A stretch of DNA of 64,000 nt, from positions 1 through 64,000 of the forward strand of contig QFQU01000012.1 in the NCBI GenBank assembly GCA_003248965.1, given 5' to 3'. Source of the stretch: Brevundimonas sp. Its GTDB lineage: Bacteria; Pseudomonadota; Alphaproteobacteria; Caulobacterales; Caulobacteraceae. Shown piece by piece: positions 1 to 8,725 of the stretch. Under the pieces are notes generated by a model. It ran no database searches and was not told where the DNA came from. It was given only the letters and a program-made list of their open reading frames with translations. How positions within the stretch are numbered: the stretch's first letter is position 1; each line of letters starts with the position of its first letter. The position numbers and the translations under genes were made by a program.

Positions 1-352
1 CCTGGAAATACAGATGCCGATAGAAGGGACGACGCACGGTCGTCGCCGGCGCTGCGGACGCGGCAGGGATCATTTCGATGCTCCAGACAGCAAGCCACGC
101 TCGCCACTTCCTCCGCGCAATCTGCGTCGCACAGCCATGGCGCAATCCATACAATCAGGATCGCTGCTTCCACCAGAACCTTGTCAGCACTTGCAAAACC
201 ACGGAGCTCAGGTCGTGATCGGCGGCGCATGACCTGCGCCCCCGCAATTGCCGGGCGCCGACGCCGAGGCCGTCCGCGCGGAACGGCGAAGCCTGATCGT
301 CGTTCTTGCTGACAAGCTTGGCCGTCTGGCGAGGCGCCTTTGGGAGACCGCG
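1..352. other. left-edge stretch with no supported gene
   Basis: I see no convincing gene in these first 352 bases. Short open frames exist on both strands, but their translations are Arg/Pro/Ser-rich in the way out-of-frame GC-rich DNA is, and none resembles a known family. The stretch probably carries the promoter and leader of the phospholipase D-type gene that starts at 353, and possibly the non-coding end of a gene outside the window. Confidence 0.5.
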
Positions 353-1825
353 ATGACTAAAGCCCCGGTGCTGAATACGGCGACGACCGGCTATATCGCG
401 CGGGCGCCGCGCGCTGCCCTCATGATCGACATGGAGGCCTATTTCGACGCCGCCATGGAGGCGATGAAAGCCGCCCGGCACACCGTTCACCTGCTGAACT
501 GGGCGTTCGAGGCCGACACTCATTTTCATCCCCAGCCTGGCGGCGACGGTCCACGCAGCGACCGCATCGGCGATTTTCTGAAGGCGCTGGCCGAACGGCC
601 CGGCCTCGAGGTGCGTGTGCTGTGCTGGTATTCGGTGATGCCGGTCGCCGCCACACAGCGATTCTTTCCCTTCATGGATCGGCTGGCCTTTCACGGCTCC
701 AAGGTAAAGTTCGTCCTGGACGGCCATCTGCCGCTGGGCGCCTGTCATCATCAGAAGATGATCGTGATCGACGACGCCATCGGCTTCTGCGGCGGCGGCG
801 ACATCGGACCCGACCGCTGGGACACGCCCCAGCACCTGGACGACGATCCCCGTCGCGTGAAGACTCGCCGCGACAACAAGGATTTCGACAGCCGTCACGA
901 GGTGATGGGTCTGGTCGACGGCGACGCTGCGCGCGCCCTGGGCGCCGTCTTCCGCGACCGCTGGCAGGCCGCGACGGGCGAGACGCTGCACCCCGCCCCC
1001 CCCGTGCCGGAACCCGCCTGGCCCAGCGACATTCCGCCCGCCTTTCACGACATCACCGTGGGCCTGTCGCGCACACGCTCGCCTTGGGCCAGCCGGAACG
1101 AACTGCGCGAGAACGAGGCCCTGCACGTCGCCGCCATCCGCGCGGCGACGACCTGCATCTATATGGAGAACCAATATTTCACCGCTCCTCTGATCGCCGA
1201 GGAGTTGGCGGCGCGGTTGCGTGAGCCCGACGGTCCGGAGGTGGTGCTGATCACCACCCAGCATTCGCCCAGCTATTTCGACCAGATGACGATGGACCGG
1301 ACGCGTCTGGTCTTCCTGAAGATGCTGAAGGACGCCGATCTTCATAACCGGTTCGTCGCCTACAGCCCGGTGACGACGCTGGGGCGCACCATCATCGTCC
1401 ACGCCAAGCTGACGATCATCGACGACACCCTGATGCGCATCGGATCTTGCAACATCAACAATCGCTCCATGGGCTACGACACGGAATGCGACATGTCCTT
1501 CGAGGCGTTTGGTCCAGGCGCCGAGGCGAACCGCGCAGAGATCACCCGCCTGCGCGACACGCTGCTCACCCATTGGCTGGGATGCCCGAAACCGTCGGTC
1601 CAGCAGGCGGTTGCGGAATTCGGCGGGGTCGGGCGCGCGCTGGAGGCTCTGCGTCTGTCCGGCTATTGCCGGCTAAGGCCGATCCCGATCGAGCGGCTCA
1701 ATCCGCTGGAACGCTTCGTCGCCGACAACCACCTGGGCGATCCGATCGGCCAATACGACGCCTGGTGGCCGTGGCGACGTCGCCGCGCGCTGGCCGAACG
1801 CCGCCGCGCGCTCTCGTCGCTCTAG
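353..1825 (+). CDS. phospholipase D / cardiolipin synthase-like protein (copy 1)
   Basis: A 490-residue member of the phospholipase D superfamily, which hydrolyses or transfers phosphodiester bonds, usually in phospholipids. Two HxKxxxxD motifs are visible: HHQKMIVIDD near residue 133 and HAKLTIIDD near residue 350. Each is followed by the family's usual G-G-D-I or N-I-N-N-R-S block. The start was set at the ATG at 353, behind GGGAGA at 342-347; an in-frame TTG at 248 has no such signal. There is no signal peptide or clear membrane segment, so it is probably cytoplasmic or peripheral. A close paralogue lies on the minus strand at 44964-46496. Substrate (cardiolipin synthesis or lipid turnover) cannot be told from sequence. 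Confidence 0.88.
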   Translation: MTKAPVLNTATTGYIARAPRAALMIDMEAYFDAAMEAMKAARHTVHLLNWAFEADTHFHPQPGGDGPRSDRIGDFLKALAERPGLEVRVLCWYSVMPVAATQRFFPFMDRLAFHGSKVKFVLDGHLPLGACHHQKMIVIDDAIGFCGGGDIGPDRWDTPQHLDDDPRRVKTRRDNKDFDSRHEVMGLVDGDAARALGAVFRDRWQAATGETLHPAPPVPEPAWPSDIPPAFHDITVGLSRTRSPWASRNELRENEALHVAAIRAATTCIYMENQYFTAPLIAEELAARLREPDGPEVVLITTQHSPSYFDQMTMDRTRLVFLKMLKDADLHNRFVAYSPVTTLGRTIIVHAKLTIIDDTLMRIGSCNINNRSMGYDTECDMSFEAFGPGAEANRAEITRLRDTLLTHWLGCPKPSVQQAVAEFGGVGRALEALRLSGYCRLRPIPIERLNPLERFVADNHLGDPIGQYDAWWPWRRRRALAERRRALSSL

Positions 1826-1854
1826 ATCCAGGAGACACGCCTTTTCATCATCAT

Positions 1855-2022
1855 CGAAACGGCGTGGCGGAGGACATTTCTCCGGGCTTCACCATGCTGC
1901 GCACCGACGACGGCCGTTCGCTGATTATCGCCAACGGCACAATGACCCAGCAGACCTTGATCCGGATGCCCCTTGCGACATCGGCATCGCACACAGCCGC
2001 CAAGACCGAAGCGCCCAACTGA
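1855..2022 (+). pseudogene. C-terminal remnant of a MscS-type mechanosensitive channel
   Basis: The frame read through 1861 gives G-V-A-E-D-I-S, then F-T-M-L-R-T-D-D-G-R-S-L-I-I, then N-G-T-M-T-Q-Q-T-L-I. This matches the conserved beta-domain segment of MscS-family channels (G-V-V-E-x-I, L-R-T-x-D-x-R, I-I-P-N). The membrane helices and the rest of the domain are absent upstream, where the phospholipase gene ends at 1825. I read it as the surviving tail of a deleted channel gene; the Ala in I-I-A-N replaces the usual Pro. A short expressed peptide is possible, but no ribosome binding site supports one. Confidence 0.55.
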
Positions 2023-2122
2023 CCCTCGATCAGAGGGCGCGCTGTCCCGCCAGCGGCTGATCCACGTCTGGGAACGGTGCGCGAAGCAAAGTCATTAACT
2101 GACGTAAGGCGGCACGATTCAT

Positions 2123-2138
2123 TGAGGGATAACCCTCA
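2123..2138. promoter_or_regulatory. short inverted repeat upstream of hchA
   Basis: TGAGGG-N4-CCCTCA, a perfect 6-bp-arm palindrome, lies 55 bases upstream of the hchA start. It could be an operator for the LuxR-type regulator encoded next to hchA, or a small hairpin in the leader. No direct evidence separates these. Confidence 0.35.
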
Positions 2139-2193
2139 TTTTCATGGGGCCCAGCCAGCTTTAATGTTTCTGAACATCAGACAGGAAAGCCCC

Positions 2194-3063
2194 ATGGACA
2201 CCACCTCCGCCAGCAAGGAACCGCAACTCGACGAGGCCGAGTTCAACGCGTGGTTTCCGTCGCCCTACTCCCTCAGCCAGTTCACCGGCGCCAAGAGCGA
2301 TCTGTCGGGCGCCGACTATCCCGTCCCCTACACCGGCAACCGCCGCATTCTCGTGATCGGGACGGACGAGCGCTATCTGGAGATGGCGAACGGCAAGCTG
2401 TTCTCCACCGGCAACCATCCGGTCGAGACGCTGCTGCCGATGTATCATCTGCACAAGGCGGGATTTGAGTTCGACATCGCCACGGTGTCGGGCAATCCGG
2501 TGAAGTTCGAGTTCTGGGCCATGCCCAAGGAAGACAAGGAGATCACGGGGCTTCATCTGGCCTATCTCCGGCAGTTCCGGAACCCGCTGAACCTCCGAGA
2601 AGTCGTCGATAACCTGGGGCCTGACTCGGATTATGTGGCCGTCTTCATCCCGGGCGGGCACGGCCCCCTGGCGGGCCTGCCGTTCAGCGACGAGGTCGAC
2701 GCCGTCCTTCGCTGGGCGTTCGCCAACGACCGGCACATCATCTCGATCTGCCACGGCCCGGGCGCCTTCCTCGCCTGCGCCCAGGACGGGAGCGACAAGG
2801 ACTTTCCGTTCAAGGGCTATTCGATCATGGCCTTCCCAGACGCCACCGACCGTATGACCCCGGACATCGGCTATATGCCCGGCCACCTGAGCTGGCATTT
2901 CGGTGAAAAGCTCAAGGCGCTGGGCGTGACGATCCTGAACACCGAGCCGACCGGCGCGGTCCATGCCGACCGCAAGCTTCTGACCGGGGACAGCCCTTTC
3001 GCCGGCAATGCGCTGGGCAAGCTGGCGGCCGAAGCGCTGCTGGCCGAGGTCGGCGCAGGCTGA
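2194..3063 (+). CDS. hchA: Hsp31/HchA-type protein (glyoxalase III, DJ-1/PfpI superfamily)
   Basis: A 289-residue cytoplasmic protein of the HchA branch of the DJ-1/PfpI superfamily, close in length to E. coli HchA (283). The family converts methylglyoxal to lactate without glutathione and has reported chaperone and deglycase activities. The nucleophile elbow I-C-H-G-P puts the catalytic Cys at 186 and His at 187; the acidic partner is Glu79 in H-P-V-E-T-L. The HchA-type N-terminal extension is present. The start is the ATG at 2194 with AGGAAAG at 2183-2189; a GTG at 2077 would add 39 unrelated residues. A LuxR-type regulator begins 5 bases after the stop, so the two are probably co-transcribed. 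Confidence 0.93.
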   Translation: MDTTSASKEPQLDEAEFNAWFPSPYSLSQFTGAKSDLSGADYPVPYTGNRRILVIGTDERYLEMANGKLFSTGNHPVETLLPMYHLHKAGFEFDIATVSGNPVKFEFWAMPKEDKEITGLHLAYLRQFRNPLNLREVVDNLGPDSDYVAVFIPGGHGPLAGLPFSDEVDAVLRWAFANDRHIISICHGPGAFLACAQDGSDKDFPFKGYSIMAFPDATDRMTPDIGYMPGHLSWHFGEKLKALGVTILNTEPTGAVHADRKLLTGDSPFAGNALGKLAAEALLAEVGAG

Positions 3064-3068
3064 AACCA

Positions 3069-3791
3069 ATGCCCATGTCGGCGCCTTCCCCCCTGGCCTC
3101 GACCGTCGCCTCCATCGAGCGAAGCGCCGATATCGACGCGCTTTGCACGGTGGTTCGAACATTCGCTCGACCGCTGGGTTACGACAGGTTCGTGCTCTAC
3201 ACCGCGCCGCCCGCGGGAGAAGGCGTCATCGACCAACTTCTGTGGGTGGAAGGCGACTGGTTTGGGGTCGGCGCCGATGTCGACGCCGAAACCTACCTCG
3301 CGCGATGTCCGATGAACCGCCACGTTCTGGAAACGGAACGCCCCTTCTTCTGGACCAAGAGCGGTGGCGAGGGGCACGAAGCCTACCGGGTCGTCGCCCG
3401 GCCAACCGGGGACGGCGTGCACGGTCTTCAGGTGCCCGTCTTCGGGCAGGTGGGGCTGGTCGGAGCCATGAGCTTCGGCGGCGCCGACATCGACAGTTCC
3501 CTCGACGCCCGGCTCGATCTGGAGTCCGTCGCAATAGCGGCGGTCGGGATCGGCCGACGTCTGACGGCGGCGAATGATCGCTCCGCCCAGACCCGCACCC
3601 TGTCTGCACGCGAGCTGGAGGTGATGCGATGGATCGCGTCCGGCCGCCAGCACAGCGACATCGCCCTGCGGCTGGGGCTGTCGGAACGGACCGTCGAAAA
3701 CCACCTCAGGCGCATTCGACGTCGCCTGGGCGTCAGCAACACCGCCCAGGCCGTGCAGGTTCTGGTTCGGTCGGGCCAACTGGAAAACTGA
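3069..3791 (+). CDS. LuxR-family regulator with N-terminal autoinducer-binding-like domain
   Basis: A 240-residue regulator. Residues about 15-160 resemble the autoinducer-binding domain of LuxR/TraR proteins, and about 170-235 form a LuxR/GerE helix-turn-helix (L-S-A-R-E-L-E-V-M-R-W, then L-S-E-R-T-V-E-N-H-L). No receiver domain is present. The Trp/Tyr positions of an acyl-homoserine-lactone pocket are partly recognisable. However, the usually conserved Asp-Pro pair reads Cys-Pro (Y-L-A-R-C-P-M), so the ligand may not be a classical lactone. No luxI synthase occurs in the window, making this a candidate LuxR solo. It sits 5 bases after hchA and upstream of several redox enzymes, which it may control. 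Confidence 0.85.
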   Translation: MPMSAPSPLASTVASIERSADIDALCTVVRTFARPLGYDRFVLYTAPPAGEGVIDQLLWVEGDWFGVGADVDAETYLARCPMNRHVLETERPFFWTKSGGEGHEAYRVVARPTGDGVHGLQVPVFGQVGLVGAMSFGGADIDSSLDARLDLESVAIAAVGIGRRLTAANDRSAQTRTLSARELEVMRWIASGRQHSDIALRLGLSERTVENHLRRIRRRLGVSNTAQAVQVLVRSGQLEN

Positions 3792-3806
3792 AGGATAGAG
3801 GGTCAG

Positions 3807-4578
3807 ATGTCCAAACGCGTGCTTGTCACCGGAGCGGCCTCGGGATTCGGCCGGGGCGTTGCGCTTGGTCTGGCCCGAAAGGGGCATGAGGTCATCGCCG
3901 GTTGCCAGATATGGCCCCAGGTCTGGGAGCTACGTCAGGCGGCCAAGGCCGAAGACCTGTCTCTACGGGTCATCAAGCTGGATGTTCAACGAACTCGATC
4001 GCAACCACGCCCTGACGCTGGAGATCGACACCCTGTTCAACAACGCCGGCATCATGGAATCCGGGCCGATGGTCGAGATCCCCATGTCGGTGTTCCGCTC
4101 GGTGTTCGAGACCAATGTCTTCGCGGCCCTGGAATTGGCGCAGGGTTTCGCCCGGAAAATGGTGCGGCGCGGCTCGGGGCGGATCGTGTGGACGTCGTCG
4201 GTCGCGGGACTGGTGAAGGTTCCGTTCGACGGGGCCTATGCGGCGTCGAAACACGCGGTGGAAGGCATCTGTTCGGCCATGCACGAGGAGCTGAAGCCCT
4301 ATGGGGTCGAGGTCGTCACCGTCAATCCGGGCGCCTATCGCACGGGCTTCAACGACACCGGCATGGAGAGCATGGATCAGTGGTGGGGGCACGGCGAACG
4401 GGTCGTCGAACACTGGCCCGTGCGCGAACTGGACAAGCAGCACGACCCCGCCGAGATGATCGAGGCCATCATCGGGGTGATCGAGGCGGAACACCCGCCT
4501 TACCGCACCGTTCGACCAGAGAGCGCGGAGGCCATGGTCAAGCGCGAACAGGACGAAGTCTGGAAGCAAGGTCTGTAA
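3807..4578 (+). pseudogene. SDR-family oxidoreductase, frameshifted
   Basis: The first 60 codons from ATG 3807 encode a Rossmann start, V-T-G-A-A-S-G-F-G-R-G, with the glycine pattern of short-chain dehydrogenases. The frame is lost just after V-I-K-L-D-V, at about 3984-3990. The rest of the enzyme continues in another frame: L-F-N-N-A-G-I, the catalytic S-S-V-A-G and Y-A-A-S-K-H, then N-P-G-A-Y. The span is 772 bases, one more than a multiple of three, so a 1-base insertion (or 2-base deletion) explains it; the intact protein would have about 256 residues. Its stop overlaps the next start (TAATG), showing the gene was once translated in an operon. It is a true pseudogene or a sequencing error. 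Confidence 0.8.
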
Positions 4579-6404
4579 TGGTCGAAGCCCTGCACGACTT
4601 CATCGTCGTGGGCTCGGGCGCCGGCGGCGGCCCGCTGGCGGCCAACCTGGTCGAAGCAGGTTTTTCGGTCCTGATGATCGAAGCGGGCGGCGACCATCGG
4701 TGTCCTTACTACGACGTGCCGATCATGCAGGCGCGGGCCAGCGAAGACGCCGAGATGCGCTGGGACTACTTCGTCCGCCACTACGCCGACGACACGCAAC
4801 AGAAGCGCGATGACAAGTTCGTGTCGGCTCGTAACGGGGTTCTGTACCCACGTGGCGCGACACTGGGCGGATCGACGGCGATCAGCGCGCTCGTCACCGT
4901 CTATCCGCACAATTCCGACTGGGATCGCCTGGCCGAACTGACGGGCGATCCCGACTGGTCGGCGGACGCTATGCGCAACAGGTTTCAACGCCTCGAAGCC
5001 TGGCGCGGAAAGGACCCTGATCCGGAAGACCCCGCAAAGCCTGGCGACGCCCGCCGTCACGGATTCGACGGCTGGCTGAAGACCACGCGCGCGGACCCCA
5101 AGCTGGCTGGACGCGAGCCGTGGTTCCTGGACATCATCGGGGCTGTGGAGGCGGAAAGCCGGGCCACCTATGGCACGCCCGAAAACATGTTGCTGCCGAA
5201 CGACCCGAACGACTGGCGGTTCGTGTCCGAACGCCGCGAGGGCATGAGCTTCATTCCCGTGGCCATCGACCATGGCCGGCGCAACGGCGCCCGTGAACGT
5301 GTCCTGGCGGCCCAGGCGGCGCACCCGGACCGACTGACCATCCGCTACGACACCCTGGTCAGTCGCGTGATCTTTGAAGGCGACCGGGCGGTCGGCGTGG
5401 CCTGCCTGGACGGCGCGCACCTGTATGGCGCGGACCCGGACATGGCGCATGCGCACGGCCCCGGTCAGCCGGTGGAATTCCGCGCTCGCCGCGAAGTCAT
5501 CCTGGCCGCCGGGGCCTTCAACACGCCGCAGATCCTGATGCTGTCGGGCATCGGCCCGCACGAACATCTGGAACGCCTCGGCGTCGAGGTGAAGCTGGAT
5601 CGCCCCGGCGTCGGGTCCAACCTTCACGACCGCTACGAGGTCGGCGTCGTTCATCGGCTGATCCACAACTATCCGGTGTTCGAAAATGCCGATCTGGACG
5701 TTCCGGGACGCGATGGAAAAGGCGACCGGCATTTCCAAGAATGGGAAAAGGACAAGAACGGCCCGTACAGCACCAACGGTTCGCTGGCGGCCTTCATCGC
5801 CAAGTCTTCCGTCGCGGAGGAAGAACCCGACCTGTTTGTGCTCGCCTTGCCGGTGGATTTCCATGGCTACTACCCCGGCTATGCCGCCGAGAGCGCCGCC
5901 AAGCACGATCAGTTCACCATGGTCGTGCTGAAGGGCCATACCCGCAATCGCGCCGGAACCGTGCGGTTGACGACGACGGATCCGCGCGATCCCCCGGCGA
6001 TCAACTTCGCCTATTTCGAGGAAGGCAGCGACGCCGAGGGACGCGATCTTCAGGGCGTCGCCGACGGCGTCGCCATCGCGCGCCGGGTCGCGGCCCGGCT
6101 GGACGGCATCGTCGCCGAGGAGGTGCTTCCGGGGGCGGAGATCACCAAACCGGAACAAGTCAAACAGTGGATCCGCGACAATGCCTGGGGCCATCACGCC
6201 TCGTGCACCTGCCCTATCGGGGCGCAGGATGACGAAATGGCGGTGCTCGACGGCGATTTCCGGGTGCGAGGCGTGGAAGGGTTGCGAGTGGTGGACGCCA
6301 GCGTCTTTCCCAGAATTCCCGGTCTCTTCATCGCCAGCGCCGTCTACATGATCAGCGAGCGCGCCAGCGACGTGATCATAGCGCAGACCCAGCGATCCGC
6401 ATGA
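4578..6404 (+). CDS. GMC-family FAD-dependent oxidoreductase
   Basis: A 608-residue glucose-methanol-choline oxidoreductase, a flavoenzyme family that oxidises alcohols and sugars. The N terminus has the dinucleotide-binding motif V-G-S-G-A-G-G-G-P-L-A, followed by G-G-S-T-A-I-S. The middle shows A-A-G-A-F-N-T-P-Q-I-L-M-L-S-G-I-G, the family's second signature. The C terminus has H-H-A-S-C-T-C-P-I-G with a probable catalytic His and D-A-S-V-F-P-R-I-P-G. The usual Asn-rich ending of choline dehydrogenases is not seen after P-R-I. The ATG at 4578 overlaps the SDR stop. The open frame extends upstream into the SDR, but that part is not GMC sequence. No signal peptide; substrate unknown. Confidence 0.9.
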   Translation: MVEALHDFIVVGSGAGGGPLAANLVEAGFSVLMIEAGGDHRCPYYDVPIMQARASEDAEMRWDYFVRHYADDTQQKRDDKFVSARNGVLYPRGATLGGSTAISALVTVYPHNSDWDRLAELTGDPDWSADAMRNRFQRLEAWRGKDPDPEDPAKPGDARRHGFDGWLKTTRADPKLAGREPWFLDIIGAVEAESRATYGTPENMLLPNDPNDWRFVSERREGMSFIPVAIDHGRRNGARERVLAAQAAHPDRLTIRYDTLVSRVIFEGDRAVGVACLDGAHLYGADPDMAHAHGPGQPVEFRARREVILAAGAFNTPQILMLSGIGPHEHLERLGVEVKLDRPGVGSNLHDRYEVGVVHRLIHNYPVFENADLDVPGRDGKGDRHFQEWEKDKNGPYSTNGSLAAFIAKSSVAEEEPDLFVLALPVDFHGYYPGYAAESAAKHDQFTMVVLKGHTRNRAGTVRLTTTDPRDPPAINFAYFEEGSDAEGRDLQGVADGVAIARRVAARLDGIVAEEVLPGAEITKPEQVKQWIRDNAWGHHASCTCPIGAQDDEMAVLDGDFRVRGVEGLRVVDASVFPRIPGLFIASAVYMISERASDVIIAQTQRSA

Positions 6405-6444
6405 CCGCTGTCGTCGCGCACCGCCCCAAACCAGGAGAGACCCG

Positions 6445-6789
6445 ATGCAAGAAGCGATAGATCCACAGGCGCGCCCCAGCGGGACCGGGTGCAAGGAATG
6501 TCTGGAAACCGGGGGCTGGTGGGTGCATCTGCGCCGCTGCGCCCAGTGCGGCCAAATCGGCTGCTGCGACACCTCGCCTTCACAGCACGCCACGCATCAT
6601 TATCACGCCAGCGGACATCCGGTGATCCGCAGCTTCGAGCCTGGCGAGGACTGGTTTTTCGATTACCGCTCCGGGGCCGCATTCGTCGGCCCTGCCCTCG
6701 CCCCGCCCCTATCCCATCCGATCGATCAGCCCGTGCCTGGCCCGGAAGGTGCCGTGCCGGACGACTGGATGGACCTGATCAACCAGTAG
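6445..6789 (+). CDS. UBP-type zinc-finger protein
   Basis: A 114-residue protein that is almost entirely one UBP-type zinc finger, the fold best known from eukaryotic ubiquitin hydrolases and also found as small free-standing bacterial proteins. Candidate metal ligands are C16, C19, C32, C35, C40/C41, H48, H51 and H58, with G-G-W-W and H-P-V-I in typical places. AGGAGA at 6432-6437 precedes the ATG. Bacterial UBP domains are often found beside or fused to FAD oxidoreductases that carry a cyclic-nucleotide-binding domain (known from family context), and such a protein is encoded at 8726. Its ligand in bacteria is not established; with no ubiquitin system here, a redox-partner role is inference. 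Confidence 0.88.
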   Translation: MQEAIDPQARPSGTGCKECLETGGWWVHLRRCAQCGQIGCCDTSPSQHATHHYHASGHPVIRSFEPGEDWFFDYRSGAAFVGPALAPPLSHPIDQPVPGPEGAVPDDWMDLINQ

Positions 6790-6847
6790 GGCGTCCGCCC
6801 ACATCTCTTTGACGTCAGCGGCCGACAGACGGCCGGAAGGCCACGAC

Positions 6848-7687
6848 ATGAACGTGCCGAATATCAAGCTCAACAGCGGACATCAGATGCCGCAATTCGG
6901 CCTGGGCGTCTGGCAGGCCAGCGACCAAGAAGCCACCGCTGCGGTCTTGGCCGCCTTGCAGGACGGCTATCGCATGATCGACACCGCCGAGGTCTATCGG
7001 AACGAGCGCGGCGTCGGTCGCGGCGTGCGCGAGAGCGGTCTTCCTCGGGAAGACATCTTCGTGACCACCAAATACTGGCCCCAGGGCGGCTATGCGCAGG
7101 CGATCCAGTTTTTCGAGCAGAGCCTTGCGCTGCTGGACATCGACTATGTCGACCTGTTCCTGATCCACTGGCCGCCGGAACCACGCGAAGCGTTCCTGGA
7201 GACCTGGCGGGCCTATATCGAGCTTCTGGGCACGGGCCGGGTCAAGTCGATCGGCGTGAGCAATTTCGCGATCCCGCATCTGGAGCTTCTGGCCGATAAC
7301 TTTGACGTGCTTCCAGCCGTCAATCAGGTCGAGATTCACCCCGACATGCAGCAGCGTGAGCTGGTGGAATACTGCAACCGGAAGGGCATCGCGGTCGAAG
7401 CCTGGAGCCCGTTGGGCGGCAGCAGTCGGTCGGACAAGTCGCTGCTGGAAAACCCGATCACCGGCGCCATCGCTCGCAAGCACGGCAAATCGCCGGCCCA
7501 GGCCATCCTGCGCTGGCACATCCAGGCCGGCAATATCGTGATCCCGAAATCGGTCCATGCCGCCCGCATCCGCGAGAACAGCGAGATCTTCGATTTTGCG
7601 CTGGACGAAGAAGACCTCGCGCGGATCGACACCCTGGACGATCCCGACAATCGGGTCGGGCCGGATCCGGCGGAGGTCCGGATTTGA
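6848..7687 (+). CDS. aldo/keto reductase (2,5-diketo-D-gluconate reductase-like)
   Basis: A 279-residue NADPH-dependent aldo/keto reductase. The catalytic tetrad is visible as D45, Y50, K75 and H107, within D-T-A-E-V-Y, T-T-K-Y and L-I-H-W. G-V-S-N-F and I-P-K-S-V are the expected cofactor-site motifs. It would reduce aldehydes or ketones, methylglyoxal-type carbonyls included, which fits the hchA gene upstream. The start is the ATG at 6848 with GGAAGG at 6835-6840. Its stop lies 2 bases before the next ATG, so the two are translationally linked. Confidence 0.92.
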   Translation: MNVPNIKLNSGHQMPQFGLGVWQASDQEATAAVLAALQDGYRMIDTAEVYRNERGVGRGVRESGLPREDIFVTTKYWPQGGYAQAIQFFEQSLALLDIDYVDLFLIHWPPEPREAFLETWRAYIELLGTGRVKSIGVSNFAIPHLELLADNFDVLPAVNQVEIHPDMQQRELVEYCNRKGIAVEAWSPLGGSSRSDKSLLENPITGAIARKHGKSPAQAILRWHIQAGNIVIPKSVHAARIRENSEIFDFALDEEDLARIDTLDDPDNRVGPDPAEVRI

Positions 7688-7689
7688 TC

Positions 7690-8685
7690 ATGTCAAAGGC
7701 TTGGACACTGGTCTCGCGCCCCGATGGGCTTCCGGACCTGAGCAATTTCGCCCTTCGCGATGTTGCGCTTCGCGCGCTGAACACTGGAGAGATCAGGGTC
7801 CGCAACAGCTTCTTCTCCGTCGCCCCCTATATGCGGCCGCGGATGAACGACGTGGAAAGCTATGTGCCCCCGTTCGAGTTGAACGAGCCGATGACGGGCG
7901 CGGCGGTCGGTTCGGTCGTCGAGACCCGCTCGGACCGTTTCGCGGTCGGCGACCGGGTGGTGCACTTTCTGGGGTGGCGGGACGAGGCGGTGCTGGACGC
8001 CGCGAACGCTCAGCCGGTTCCCAAGGGGCCGCTGAAGGACGAGAATTTCCTCGACGCCCTGGGGTCCATCGGCATCACCGCCTATTTCGGTCTGCTCCGG
8101 GTAGCAGAGGCCAAACCGGGCGACGTGGTGTTCGTGTCCGCCGCCGGTGGCGCGGTGGGGTCGCTGGTGGTCCAGATCGCCAAGCTGCACGGCATGACGG
8201 TGATCGGTTCGGCCGGCGGCGAGGAGAAATGCGACTTCGTCCGTTCCCTCGGAGCGGATGCGGTCATCGACTACAAGTCGCCAGGGTCGTTCCAGGAGAA
8301 GCTCGAACATGCGGCGCCCCAGGGCATCGACGTCTATTTCGACAATGTCGGCGGCGAACAGTTGGACGCCGCGGTGGCTGTGGCCAAACGTGACGCCCGT
8401 TTCGCGATCTGCGGCATGATCGGAATGTATAATTCCGATGATCCGGTCGGGTTCGCCAACATCTTCAACATCATCTCCAAGAGGCTGCAGATCCGCGGCT
8501 TCATCAGCAGCGATTTCCTGCCGCGCCGCAACGAATTCGTGGCCCATATGTCGCTGTGGCTCGCCCGGGGGATGATCCAGACCCGCTACACCGTCTTCGA
8601 AGGCTTGGAACGCGGTCCGGAGGCGTTCCTGTCGCTGTTCAGCGGTGGAAACACCGGCAAGGCGCTGGTGCGGGTCGAGGCGTGA
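7690..8685 (+). CDS. NADP-dependent MDR-family oxidoreductase (zinc-independent)
   Basis: A 331-residue medium-chain reductase of the zinc-independent branch that includes leukotriene B4 dehydrogenase and CurA-like enzymes, which reduce the C=C bond of enones and enals. Visible motifs are the Rossmann A-A-G-G-A-V-G-S near residues 150-157 and Y-F-D-N-V-G-G near 215. Catalytic zinc Cys/His ligands are missing, as expected. The ATG at 7690 directly follows the aldo/keto reductase stop; a TTG at 7684 would overlap it and is less likely. Together with the neighbouring reductase it suggests detoxification of reactive carbonyls. This is inference. Confidence 0.9.
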   Translation: MSKAWTLVSRPDGLPDLSNFALRDVALRALNTGEIRVRNSFFSVAPYMRPRMNDVESYVPPFELNEPMTGAAVGSVVETRSDRFAVGDRVVHFLGWRDEAVLDAANAQPVPKGPLKDENFLDALGSIGITAYFGLLRVAEAKPGDVVFVSAAGGAVGSLVVQIAKLHGMTVIGSAGGEEKCDFVRSLGADAVIDYKSPGSFQEKLEHAAPQGIDVYFDNVGGEQLDAAVAVAKRDARFAICGMIGMYNSDDPVGFANIFNIISKRLQIRGFISSDFLPRRNEFVAHMSLWLARGMIQTRYTVFEGLERGPEAFLSLFSGGNTGKALVRVEA

Positions 8686-8725
8686 CGACGGCTGGACGAG
8701 CTGGCCTTCAAGGGAGACGTTGACT

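Noticed and set aside
14..232. A 72-codon open frame at the left edge
   Set aside because: No ribosome binding site and no recognisable protein features.
3807..6404. A single 865-codon open frame joining the SDR start to the GMC oxidoreductase, as if a fusion protein
   Set aside because: Between about 3990 and 4577 this frame gives Arg/Gly-rich nonsense while the SDR continues in another frame; the GMC has its own ATG at 4578.
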